This document shows positions 33,418-42,418 of a stretch of 64,000 nt of DNA, in pieces (position 1 is the first letter of the stretch; the number at the start of each line of letters is the position of its first letter). Both the position numbers and the translations under genes were made by a program. Origin of the DNA: Psychrobacillus antarcticus (GTDB lineage Bacteria; Bacillota; Bacilli; Bacillales_A; Planococcaceae); contig NZ_JAIZDB010000011.1 in NCBI RefSeq assembly GCF_029533155.1, positions 1-64,000 on the forward strand, read 5' to 3'. The notes beneath the pieces are model-generated. The model did no database searches, had not been told where the DNA came from, and saw nothing but the letters and a program-made list of their open reading frames with translations.

Positions 33418-34029
33418 TTATTTATCTCCTTGTTTACAGTAATTATCTAAAAGCTGAATACCATACTTACCGCTTTTCTCTGGATGAAATTGGACGCCCA
33501 TTACTTGTGAATTACCAATTACCGACGCAAAATTTAACCCATAATTTGTTTCCCCTAAAATATCTTCCACATTCTCTGGTTTTGCAAAATAGGAATGAAC
33601 AAAGTAAAAATCCGTTTCGTCTGGAATATTATTAAATAGAAAATGATTTTGAACATCTTTCACTTGGTTCCAGCCCATATGTGGGATTTTTTCCGATTCA
33701 TCGGTAAATTCTGGTACTGTCCCTCTTAGTAAACCAAGACAAGGCACATTCCCTTCCTCGCTCGTTTCTAGTAGGAGCTGCATACCAAGGCAAATACCTA
33801 ATAGTGGAGTACCTTCCGAAACTCTCGCTTTTAAATAATCGCTTAGACCAGTGCTATTCAACACATCCATAGCCACTTTGGCATTTCCAACCCCTGGAAG
33901 GATCAACTTAGTAATATCATCGGTATGATCACTTGCTGTTGTAATGAGTTTTGTATCATATCCAAGCTGTTTAATCGCTTTTAACACACTATGTAAATTT
34001 CCTGCGCCATAATCTATAATTCCAATCAT
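33418..34029 (-). CDS. hisH: Imidazole glycerol phosphate synthase glutaminase subunit HisH
   Basis: Class I glutamine amidotransferase, 203 aa. The nucleophile is Cys80 in LLGICLGMQLL and the His182/Glu184 pair is in VQFHPEKSG, so the glutaminase triad is complete. The start MIGIIDYGAGNLHSVLKAI is the standard HisH N-terminus. It releases ammonia for the next gene, hisF, 1 bp downstream. The two genes form their own transcript with a terminator after hisF. Confidence 0.9.
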   Translation of the reverse strand: MIGIIDYGAGNLHSVLKAIKQLGYDTKLITTASDHTDDITKLILPGVGNAKVAMDVLNSTGLSDYLKARVSEGTPLLGICLGMQLLLETSEEGNVPCLGLLRGTVPEFTDESEKIPHMGWNQVKDVQNHFLFNNIPDETDFYFVHSYFAKPENVEDILGETNYGLNFASVIGNSQVMGVQFHPEKSGKYGIQLLDNYCKQGDK

Positions 34030-34117
34030 GTTGAATTGCCCCCATATTCGTTATGTATACTATTATGCCATCAAATGAACAAAAAAAAAACAAAAACTTT
34101 AGCACACTAGCATAGTA

Positions 34118-34143
34118 AAACCGGTCAAGTGACGATGACCGGT
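34118..34143 (-). terminator. Terminator overlapping the gltD stop
   Basis: Nine-bp stem AACCGGTCA / TGACCGGTT; the stem includes the last codons and stop of gltD, and TTTTAC follows on the minus strand. Confidence 0.75.
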
Positions 34144-35609
34144 TCTTTACTGACATATTCATCTACTCGTTTGGCTACTTCTTGCCCTTCTTTAATAGCC
34201 CAAACGATTAAGCTCTGCCCTCTTCTAGCATCACCAGCTGTAAAGACTCCCTCCACGTTTGTTAAGTAATCTTTTGATGATGCAGTAATTTTTTTATTCG
34301 TTACTCGAACACCAAATTGGTCTGCTAACGTAGTTTCTGGTCCTTCAAAACCGATTGCTATCAATAAGAATTGAGCTGGCCATACTTTCTCTGTACCTTG
34401 AACTTCTTTAAAAAAGTGGAACCCATCATCTCCAAGAACTTTCTCCATTTGAATCGTATGAAGTTCTTTTACATTGTTATTCGCATCCGCAACGATTTTC
34501 TTCGTTTGAATTAAATATTCCCTTGGGTCTTTGCCAAATTTTGCATCCGCTTCTTCATAAGCATATTCTAGTTTAAAAATAGTTGGGTCAGTCGGCCACT
34601 GATTATCTTCAGCACGATTTACAGGTAGCTGTGGATGCTTTCCAAATTGGACTACACTCCTGCATTGTTGACGAATAGCCGTCGCCACACAGTCTGCTCC
34701 CGTATCACCGCCACCAATGACGATCACATCTTTCCCTTTTGTATTAATCCATTGACCATCCTTGAAATTTGAATCTAACAAACTTTTTGTGGTAGTCGTC
34801 AGATATTCCATCGCAAGATGTATTCCTTTAGATTTACTGCCCTCCATATGAAGAACGCGTTGTTTCTGTGCTCCGATACATAAGATTACCGCATCAAACT
34901 GCTCCTTCAATTGCACTGCTGAAATATCCACTCCAACTTCTGTATTAAGGATAAAATCAATGCCCTCCTGCTGGAGTAATTTAATTCGGCGTTCTACAAT
35001 ATCTTTTTCTAGTTTCATATTTGGAATCCCATACATGAGAAGACCACCTGCTCGATCTGATCGCTCGAAAACAGTAACAGAATGCCCTGCCTGATTGAGG
35101 TCATCTGCACTTGCAAGACCAGCAGGACCCGAGCCGATAATGGCTATCTTCTTACCAGTTCTTGATAATGGAATTCTTGGAACTACCCATCCATTCTCAA
35201 ATCCTTTATCGATAATAGTCCGTTCAATACTTTTTATCGATACTGCTGGATCTGAAATGGCCAGAGTGCATGAACCTTCACAGGGTGCCGGACAAACTCT
35301 TCCAGTAAACTCAGGGAAATTATTTGTCATGTGTAAACGTTCAAGTGCTTCCTGCCATTTCCCTTTGTATACTAAGTCATTCCATTCTGGTATCAAGTTA
35401 TTAATCGGACAACCGGATGTTGCCCCCCTAACTTCAATTCCCATATGACAAAAAGGAGTCCCACAGTCCATACATCTTGCCCCTTGTTTTTGTAAGGACG
35501 CATCCGTTAATTTAGATGAGTATTCCTTCCAGTTATTAATACGTTTGAGAGGGGCCACCTCTTTACCTTTTTCACGCTCATATTCCATAAATCCTGTAGG
35601 TTTTCCCAT
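34125..35609 (-). CDS. gltD: Glutamate synthase (NADPH) small subunit
   Basis: 494 aa (GltB in B. subtilis naming). Supplies electrons from NADPH to the large subunit. The N-terminal iron-sulfur segment has CMDCGTPFCH and CPAPCEGSC. Two nucleotide sites follow: FAD site IAIIGSGPAGLASADDLNQA at about residue 150 and NADPH site VIVIGGGDTGADC at about residue 290; the end has VFTAGDARRGQSLIVWAI. It follows gltB by 17 bp in the leftward operon. Confidence 0.96.
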   Translation of the reverse strand: MGKPTGFMEYEREKGKEVAPLKRINNWKEYSSKLTDASLQKQGARCMDCGTPFCHMGIEVRGATSGCPINNLIPEWNDLVYKGKWQEALERLHMTNNFPEFTGRVCPAPCEGSCTLAISDPAVSIKSIERTIIDKGFENGWVVPRIPLSRTGKKIAIIGSGPAGLASADDLNQAGHSVTVFERSDRAGGLLMYGIPNMKLEKDIVERRIKLLQQEGIDFILNTEVGVDISAVQLKEQFDAVILCIGAQKQRVLHMEGSKSKGIHLAMEYLTTTTKSLLDSNFKDGQWINTKGKDVIVIGGGDTGADCVATAIRQQCRSVVQFGKHPQLPVNRAEDNQWPTDPTIFKLEYAYEEADAKFGKDPREYLIQTKKIVADANNNVKELHTIQMEKVLGDDGFHFFKEVQGTEKVWPAQFLLIAIGFEGPETTLADQFGVRVTNKKITASSKDYLTNVEGVFTAGDARRGQSLIVWAIKEGQEVAKRVDEYVSKEPVIVT

Positions 35610-35626
35610 TCGTATCTCCCCTCTCC

Positions 35627-38600
35627 TTATTTTTTCGCTAGAACTTTATTATCCTTTTTTTCAACAGTCGAAGTTGCCAAAAATGCTTGCATTGCAGCTG
35701 CATCATCAGTTAGTCCTTGTAATTTAAACGATTGAATTTTATCTACCATTTTTTTATAATCAATTGGTACAACTTTTACAAATCGACTAGATGCTTCATC
35801 CCACTTATCTAATAATTTCATCGCTTTTGTACTCTTCGTATAATAATAATGATCCATTATTAATTGACGTAAAGCATGTAATTCATCTGCAGTTTGAATT
35901 TGTTCAAATCCAATCATTTCAGTATTACATTTTTCTTTAAACCCGCTCACATCATCCACAAGTACATACGCAATTCCACCAGACATTCCTGCCCCGAAAT
36001 TTTTCCCTACATCCCCTAAAATAACAGCACGGCCACCTGTCATGTATTCACAGCCGTGATCTCCGATACCTTCCACAACAACATCTACTCCACTATTTCG
36101 AACTGCAAAACGCTCCCCAGCACGACCATTGATAAATGCAGTTCCGCTCGTTGCTCCATAAAGCGCAACATTTCCAGCAATAACATTTTGTTCTGCTTTA
36201 CCTTGAATAGGTGCTGTTACAATTAGTTTTCCACCCGATAAGCCTTTTCCAAAATAGTCATTAACATCGCCTGTAATATACATCGACATTCCTTTTGGAA
36301 TAAAAGCACCAAAGCTTTGACCAGCTGCTCCTGTAAATCTTAAAACGATTGAATCATCCGCTAATCCTCTTGCACCATATTGTTTGGAAATTTCACTTCC
36401 AATTACAGTTCCTACAACACGATCTCTATTCGTTATAGGGAAATGAAGTTCCGCTTTCGACTGACTTTCTATCACTTTTTTCAATTTGGGTAGTAAAACC
36501 TTTATATCAAATGATTCATCTATTTTATGATCTTGCTGCGTTTTCCAAGTTCTCGGTCCTTCCGCTTGATACAATAGCGCATCTAGATTTAACTGTTTTG
36601 CTTTCCAATGAGTTTTTGCACGCTCGCTAACCTGTAACACATCTGTTCGACCAACCATTTCTTCCATCGTTCTGAATCCTAGTAAAGCCATGTATTCTCG
36701 AACTTCTTCTGCTACAAATTTCATAAAGTTAACTACATAGTCGGCAGTTCCTGTGAATTTATCCCGTAGCTCTGGATTTTGTGTGGCAATACCTACTGGA
36801 CAAGTATCTAAGTGACATGCTCGCATCATAATACACCCCATGACAATCAGTGGTGCTGTTGCAAACCCGAACTCCTCTGCACCGAGTAATGCTGCCATTA
36901 CGACATCTTTACCTGTCATTAGTTTCCCATCGGTTTCTAACACTACCCGATCGCGCAAACCATTTAACATTAATGTTTGATGTGCTTCCGCAAGCCCTAA
37001 TTCCCATGGAAGACCAGTATGTTTAATACTCGTTTTAGGCGATGCACCAGTTCCACCATCGTATCCACTAATTACAATTACATCTGCTGCTCCTTTAGCT
37101 ACACCAGCTGCAATAGTGCCTACCCCTGATTTCGCCACAAGTTTAACACTAATCCTAGCTGCTCTATTGGCATTTTTTAAATCATGAATTAATTGAGACA
37201 TATCTTCAATGCTATAAATATCATGATGTGGCGGTGGAGATATTAAACCTACTCCTGTTGTAGAACCACGAACATCCGCAACCCAAGGATATACTTTATT
37301 TCCAGGTAATTGCCCGCCTTCACCTGGTTTTGCACCTTGAGCCATTTTAATCTGTAATTCATTTGCTTGAACGAGATAATGACTCTTTACACCAAATCGA
37401 CCCGATGCAATTTGTTTAATAGCACTACGCCTATTATCGCCATTAGCATCCAGTTCATAACGGCTCGGATGTTCGCCGCCTTCTCCGCTATTACTTTTCC
37501 CACCGATCCGATTCATCGCGATTGCCAATGTTTCGTGTGCTTCTTGGCTTAGGGAACCATATGACATGGCACCTGTTTTGAAGCGTTTAACTATTGTTTC
37601 TACAGATTCTACTTCTTCTAGTGGAATTTTTTTAATTCCTTTATTAAAAGTGAATAAATTTCTTAAGAATCCGATACGTTCCTCATTGGCCATTTCTGCA
37701 TATTGTCTATATAATCCATAATCGCCTCTTCTAGTTGCCCATTGAAGCGTATGAATCGTTTTAGGATTGAATGCATGATGTTCTCCATTGCTTCTCCACT
37801 GAAAATCACTACCTGATTCTAATGAATTACCTGATGTAACAACTGCTTGTTCATGCCTTTTAATAGCTTCCCTCGCAATTGTTTCTAAATCAATTCCACT
37901 AAGTTGAGAAACGGTACCAGTAAAATAACGCTCGATTACGTCTTTACTAATCCCAACAGCTTCAAAAACTTGAGCCCCTCGGTAACTTTGAACAGTGGAA
38001 ATCCCCATTTTGGACATTACTTTTACAACACCATCTGCAATTCCTTTACTATATTTAGCTACTGCTTGTTGGTAACTGCTCGCTATATGCCCATCTTGTA
38101 TTGCCTCTCCGATCGTTGCATATGCAAGATAAGGATTGATCGCATCTACACCAAATCCAATAAGGGCGGCAAACTGATGTACCTCACGTGCTTCACCAGA
38201 TTCGACAATAATACTTACTTTTGTACGATTTCCGTTTCGCAGTAAATGTTGGTGTATATGACTTGCTGCTAATAATACAGGAATCGTTAGTTGCCTTTGT
38301 GAAATAGTTCTATCCGAAAGAATAAATAGAGAAATTCCTTGTTCCACCAAAACATCTACTTTTTTCGAAAGTTTTTCTAAATCCAACTCCAAATATTCAG
38401 ACATTTCTAAATGGAGGTATACAGTTGAAAAGCCTTTTATATTATTCTCTTTTAAGTGTGCTAATTGACCATTTGTTAAAATAGGAGTATCTAAAAAGAT
38501 TCGTTTTGCATTAGTAGCATCCGGATGAAGTAAATTACCTTCCGCTCCAAGCAGCGTCATTGTTGAAGTTACAATATGCTCTCTAATCGAGTCAATTGGA

Positions 38601-40159
38601 GGATTAGTCACCTGAGCAAAAAGCTGTTTAAAATAATTGAATAACGACTGCGGACGATCAGATAATACCGCTAGAGGTGTATCATTCCCCATGGACCCGA
38701 TTGGATCCTTCCCATCCATTGCTATTGGGATCATATACTTATGCACATCTTCAAACGTATAACCAAATGCTTTTTGACGGAATAACAAATCATCCAATTG
38801 TTCTACTTTTTCTTCTGTTTCAGGAAGCTTATACATATTTTCGGTTAACCATTGTTGGTAAGGTTGAGCTTGCGCCATTTCTGTTTTTATTTCTTCGTCA
38901 GAAATTATGCTACCTTTCTCCAAATCAACTAACAGCATTCTGCCAGGGCTTAGACGTTCTTTATATAAAATATTTTCTTCATCTATATCCACTACTCCAA
39001 CTTCAGAAGAGAACACAATATAATCATCTTTCGTAACAAAATAACGTGCAGGACGCAATCCGTTACGGTCTAAAATGGCCCCTATCTGCTTGCCATTTGT
39101 AAAGGAAATTGCGGTTGGGCCATCCCATGGTTCCATTAAACTGCTATGATAAGCATAGAAAGCTTTCTTTTCGTCCGAAATATGCGGATTCTCCGTCCAT
39201 GGCTCTGGTATAAGCATCATAGCTGTATGGGCAGGTGTTCTGCCAGCTAAAACAAATAATTCAAAAGCATTGTCGAGCATGGAAGAATCACTACCATTCG
39301 TATCGATAATTGGTAGTAGCTTCAATAGATCTTCACCAAAAGCTTTTGAAACAAATTGTTTCTCTCGAGCCTTCATCCAGTTGATATTGCCTCGTAATGT
39401 GTTGATCTCTCCATTGTGAACAATATAGCGATTTGGATGTGCTCGCTCCCAGCTAGGAAACGTATTTGTACTATAACGGGAATGAACAAGTGAGAATGCA
39501 GAAGTGAATAATTCATCCTGTAAATCGACATAAAACAAATCAACTTCTTCAGGAGTTAATAGTCCTTTATAAACAATCGTTTGACTAGAAAGGCTCGCAC
39601 AATAGAATTTAAGGCTTTGACGTTCAGCCCAATGTTCTGCTTGTTTACGAATGATATATAATTTACGTTCAAAAGCTAATGATTCTAATTCATCATTAGA
39701 TTGAATAAAAACTTGACGAATGAATGGTGCGGTTTCTTTCGCTTTATTACTCAATCCACTTGCATCGATTGGCACAGTTCTCCATCCAATAAGCACTTGC
39801 CCTTCAGCTGCTATTAAATCATTTATCTTTTGTTCAATTAGTTTGCGTTCTTTAGAGTCGTTTGTAAAAAATAACATACCAACTCCGTATTTACCTTTTT
39901 CGGGTAAATCCCATTCGCTACATACAACACGAAAAAAGATGTCAGGTATTTGAACCATTAATCCTGCTCCGTCACCTGTTTTGCCGTCGCCGCCTCTTCC
40001 AGCGCGATGTTCTAAACGACATAACATCTCTAAGCCTTTTTTTACGATATCATGTGTTGCATTACCTTTTATATGTGCGTATAAACCTATCCCACATGCA
40101 TCATGTTCAAAAGTCGGATCATACATACCTTGTGCCGGTGGTAGTTGGTGAAATGTCAT
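35627..40159 (-). CDS. gltB: Glutamate synthase large subunit
   Basis: 1510 aa (GltA in B. subtilis naming). Converts glutamine plus 2-oxoglutarate to two glutamates. A 21-residue propeptide precedes the Ntn nucleophile Cys22 (FEHDACGIG); the glutaminase domain runs to about residue 400. The synthase barrel near residues 800-1200 has GEGGEHPSRY, the FMN region SGYDGGTGASPKTSIKH and the 3Fe-4S ligands CIMMRACHLDTCPVG; the C-terminal beta-helix (glxB-type repeats such as GNVALYGATSGTAF) ends the protein. GGGAGG precedes the ATG. A LysR regulator is divergent, as with GltC in Bacillus. Confidence 0.97.
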   Translation of the reverse strand: MTFHQLPPAQGMYDPTFEHDACGIGLYAHIKGNATHDIVKKGLEMLCRLEHRAGRGGDGKTGDGAGLMVQIPDIFFRVVCSEWDLPEKGKYGVGMLFFTNDSKERKLIEQKINDLIAAEGQVLIGWRTVPIDASGLSNKAKETAPFIRQVFIQSNDELESLAFERKLYIIRKQAEHWAERQSLKFYCASLSSQTIVYKGLLTPEEVDLFYVDLQDELFTSAFSLVHSRYSTNTFPSWERAHPNRYIVHNGEINTLRGNINWMKAREKQFVSKAFGEDLLKLLPIIDTNGSDSSMLDNAFELFVLAGRTPAHTAMMLIPEPWTENPHISDEKKAFYAYHSSLMEPWDGPTAISFTNGKQIGAILDRNGLRPARYFVTKDDYIVFSSEVGVVDIDEENILYKERLSPGRMLLVDLEKGSIISDEEIKTEMAQAQPYQQWLTENMYKLPETEEKVEQLDDLLFRQKAFGYTFEDVHKYMIPIAMDGKDPIGSMGNDTPLAVLSDRPQSLFNYFKQLFAQVTNPPIDSIREHIVTSTMTLLGAEGNLLHPDATNAKRIFLDTPILTNGQLAHLKENNIKGFSTVYLHLEMSEYLELDLEKLSKKVDVLVEQGISLFILSDRTISQRQLTIPVLLAASHIHQHLLRNGNRTKVSIIVESGEAREVHQFAALIGFGVDAINPYLAYATIGEAIQDGHIASSYQQAVAKYSKGIADGVVKVMSKMGISTVQSYRGAQVFEAVGISKDVIERYFTGTVSQLSGIDLETIAREAIKRHEQAVVTSGNSLESGSDFQWRSNGEHHAFNPKTIHTLQWATRRGDYGLYRQYAEMANEERIGFLRNLFTFNKGIKKIPLEEVESVETIVKRFKTGAMSYGSLSQEAHETLAIAMNRIGGKSNSGEGGEHPSRYELDANGDNRRSAIKQIASGRFGVKSHYLVQANELQIKMAQGAKPGEGGQLPGNKVYPWVADVRGSTTGVGLISPPPHHDIYSIEDMSQLIHDLKNANRAARISVKLVAKSGVGTIAAGVAKGAADVIVISGYDGGTGASPKTSIKHTGLPWELGLAEAHQTLMLNGLRDRVVLETDGKLMTGKDVVMAALLGAEEFGFATAPLIVMGCIMMRACHLDTCPVGIATQNPELRDKFTGTADYVVNFMKFVAEEVREYMALLGFRTMEEMVGRTDVLQVSERAKTHWKAKQLNLDALLYQAEGPRTWKTQQDHKIDESFDIKVLLPKLKKVIESQSKAELHFPITNRDRVVGTVIGSEISKQYGARGLADDSIVLRFTGAAGQSFGAFIPKGMSMYITGDVNDYFGKGLSGGKLIVTAPIQGKAEQNVIAGNVALYGATSGTAFINGRAGERFAVRNSGVDVVVEGIGDHGCEYMTGGRAVILGDVGKNFGAGMSGGIAYVLVDDVSGFKEKCNTEMIGFEQIQTADELHALRQLIMDHYYYTKSTKAMKLLDKWDEASSRFVKVVPIDYKKMVDKIQSFKLQGLTDDAAAMQAFLATSTVEKKDNKVLAKK

Positions 40160-40249
40160 GTTTATTCCTCCCTTTAAACTAATAAAGTGTCTTAGGAATA
40201 TTGTATGTTTTCAAAATAATATAAACAATATATAATTTGGATATAAATC

Positions 40250-40264
40250 ATCTAATTACGAGAT
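40250..40264. promoter_or_regulatory. Candidate GltC-type operator
   Basis: ATCT-N7-AGAT (40250-40253 / 40261-40264) in the 121-bp divergent region between gltB and the LysR gene. It fits the T-N11-A pattern of LysR sites and resembles the ATCTC..GAGAT boxes bound by B. subtilis GltC. It lies just upstream of the regulator's ribosome site, which would suit autoregulation. Confidence 0.45.
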
Positions 40265-40280
40265 AGATAAGGAGAATTCG

Positions 40281-41183
40281 ATGGAATTACGCCAATTGAG
40301 GTACTTCATAGAAGTTGCAGAAAGAGAGCATATTTCGGAGGCTGCAGTCCATTTACATGTGGCACAGTCTGCAGTTAGTAGACAAATAGCTAATTTAGAA
40401 GATGAACTTGGGGTTCAATTATTCGAGCGAATTGGTAGAAATGTCAAGCTTACACCAATTGGTAAGACTTTTTTAGAGCATAGTATCTCTGCCATCCAAG
40501 CAATTGATTTTGCGAAGAACCAAATTGATGAATATTTAGACCCTGAAAAAGGAACGATTAAAATCGGCTTTCCAACTAGTTTAGCTGGTCACTTATTACC
40601 AACTGTCATTTCGGCGTTTAAGAAAGAGCATCCAAATGTGGCTTTTCATCTGCGCCAAGGGTCATACAACTATTTAATAGAAGCTGTTAAGCATCGGGAG
40701 CTGAATTTGGCTTTTTTGGGTCCTCTACCTCCTAAGGATAGTAGTCTGCATAACACCATCCTTTTTACGGAGAATTTCTCTATTCTCGTAAATAGCAATC
40801 ATCCCTTTGCCAATAGAGATAAGATACCTCTTATTGATTTACGCCAAGAGGATTTTATACTTTTTCCGGAAGGCTATATTATGCAAAAGTTAGTAGTCGA
40901 AGCATGTAATTCTGTTGGCTTCACTCCTAAAGTATCTTCTGAGGGTGAAGATATGGATGCGATTAAAGGATTAGTCGCCGCTGGGATAGGAGTAACACTT
41001 TTACCAGAAAGCACTTTTTATAACTCTACACCGAGATTCACTAAGAAGATCGCTATTGAATTGCCAAATATACGAAGAACTGTTGGAATTATAAGCCCGG
41101 CTACAAGAAATCTATCTCCTTCCGAAAAGGTATTTCATGATTTTGTCGTCCAATTTTTCTCACTAATCGGGCAGTATCAATAA
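40281..41183 (+). CDS. gltC: LysR-type regulator, GltC-like
   Basis: 300 aa. The N-terminal winged helix is MELRQLRYFIEVAEREHISE followed by AAVHLHVAQSAVSRQIANLE, close to Bacillus GltC. The effector domain occupies residues 90-300. In B. subtilis GltC activates the glutamate synthase operon under conditions of nitrogen need and responds to 2-oxoglutarate and glutamate. Divergent position next to gltB supports the same role. AAGGAG lies seven bases before the ATG. Confidence 0.9.
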   Translation: MELRQLRYFIEVAEREHISEAAVHLHVAQSAVSRQIANLEDELGVQLFERIGRNVKLTPIGKTFLEHSISAIQAIDFAKNQIDEYLDPEKGTIKIGFPTSLAGHLLPTVISAFKKEHPNVAFHLRQGSYNYLIEAVKHRELNLAFLGPLPPKDSSLHNTILFTENFSILVNSNHPFANRDKIPLIDLRQEDFILFPEGYIMQKLVVEACNSVGFTPKVSSEGEDMDAIKGLVAAGIGVTLLPESTFYNSTPRFTKKIAIELPNIRRTVGIISPATRNLSPSEKVFHDFVVQFFSLIGQYQ

Positions 41184-41240
41184 AATTCTATAAAATGGCA
41201 GTATACACACTAAATATCCCAGTAAATGACCTGCCTAGTT

Positions 41241-41325
41241 CTTTAAGTTCAAAACCTCTCTATCGTTTTCGGGGGGCTTTGGACAGACGGTTTACTTATA
41301 TGATTACCAACATCCCTTTTTTCGT
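41241..41325. repeat. C palindrome, copy 4 (left half only)
   Basis: Contains tcgttttcggggggctttgg and acagacgg..ttatatgattacc, which align with the left arm of C1, but the central stem and right arm have decayed. It lies between the convergent ends of gltC and the small membrane protein. Confidence 0.5.
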
Positions 41326-41359
41326 TATACTAAAGCCTGTATAGCTCCTCGTTAGTTCA

Positions 41360-41587
41360 TTAACCTTTCTTCTTGAAAGACAAGATAATAAATACAATCC
41401 CACTAATGAAAAATAATGCTATGAAAAGGTTATCGAATAATGGCATTGTTTTTGGAGTAGTATCCCACATTCCGGTATTTATTTGTGCCGACCAATAAAT
41501 ATATGCGGTTAAGCGTTCAATCGTAAAAATTAGTCCACTAAATAAAATGAATAACGACCCTAAAATTAGACTTATTTTTTTATCCAA
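41360..41587 (-). CDS. Small two-TM membrane protein
   Basis: 75 aa starting at TTG 41587 with AAGGAGGG six bases upstream. Helix 1 covers KISLILGSLFILFSGLIFTI and helix 2 LFIALFFISGIVFIILSF, separated by an extracytoplasmic or cytoplasmic loop containing WSAQINTGMWDTTPKTMP. A basic tail KKKG follows. I do not know a function. It is a single gene between repeat C4 and the decayed EamA gene. Confidence 0.75.
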   Translation of the reverse strand: MDKKISLILGSLFILFSGLIFTIERLTAYIYWSAQINTGMWDTTPKTMPLFDNLFIALFFISGIVFIILSFKKKG

Positions 41588-41818
41588 TAACTTCCCTCCT
41601 TCGTTTTAATAAAGTACTTCGATATAATTTTAAAAATACCTTCTGATTCAACTTTCCTGCTAACTTTAACTTAAGTGAAACATTTCACAAACAATACCAC
41701 CTTGTGAAAATCCACCCTTACCTTTAACACAGCCATTTTTTAATAGGATAGTTATGACTATCCTTTCGTATCTCACTGGAATATTATTCTTTATTTATGG
41801 AAAACAAAAGATATAGTT

Positions 41819-42204
41819 CTATGAATTTTCTACGTTACTATAATCTATCAGTTTCTTTTTACTTCTATAATTTACGATAAATATGCTAATGCCAACCAAA
41901 ACTAAACCGATTATGAGTAAATATGTAATTGTTTCATCTAAGAATACCGCGCCTAATATTACTGCAATAATTGGCACCATGAAAGTGAAAGCTCCTACTT
42001 TACTAGCTTCACCTTCCCTAATAAGTTTGTAATACACTATCTGCGCAAGAGGAATACCTAAAATAGAACCATAACTTAATGCACCAATATATTCACTATT
42101 CCAAACGATATCGGAAAAGTCTTCGAAAAAACCACCAAATACAATCAAATTTTATAAATTGGCCAGCTACCTCCACAAACAAAAATTAAAAACAAGAGAA
42201 GCAT
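41819..42204 (-). pseudogene. EamA/DMT-family transporter, internally deleted
   Basis: Reading leftward from ATG 42204 the sequence gives the family N-terminus MLLLFLIFVCGGSWPIYK, then a stop. After it an open stretch of 109 codons gives the C-terminal EamA half: YIGALSYGSILGIPLAQIVY, AFTFMVPIIAVILGAVFLDE and ITYLLIIGLVLVGISIF. A working protein has ten helices; roughly 150 residues are missing between the two parts and the frames do not join. The 109-codon open frame has no ribosome site of its own, so I call one pseudogene. Confidence 0.75.
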
Positions 42205-42370
42205 TGTCTACTTTGTAAAAACATTTTTCAAACCTATTACTTCCTTTCAACAAATAAACCAAGTCTCTAAGATCACTCTGACCACTTTATAACGCACTAA
42301 GCATACCATCTATTAAAAAATTATTTCTTTTAAAATGATACTCCAAGACTACTAATCTACATGAAATTAA

Positions 42371-42404
42371 AAATGGAACCACCACAAGAGTAGCGATTCC
42401 ATTT
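42371..42404 (-). terminator. Weak terminator after gntP-like gene
   Basis: Eight-bp stem AAATGGAA / TTCCATTT around an 18-base loop, followed on the minus strand by TTTAATTT. The gap 42205-42370 shows nothing else. Confidence 0.5.
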
Positions 42405-42418
42405 CAATATTCTATTTA

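Noticed and set aside
41740-41765. Hairpin ggatagttatgactatcc as a terminator
   Set aside because: No gene ends near it on either strand and there is no proper T-run.
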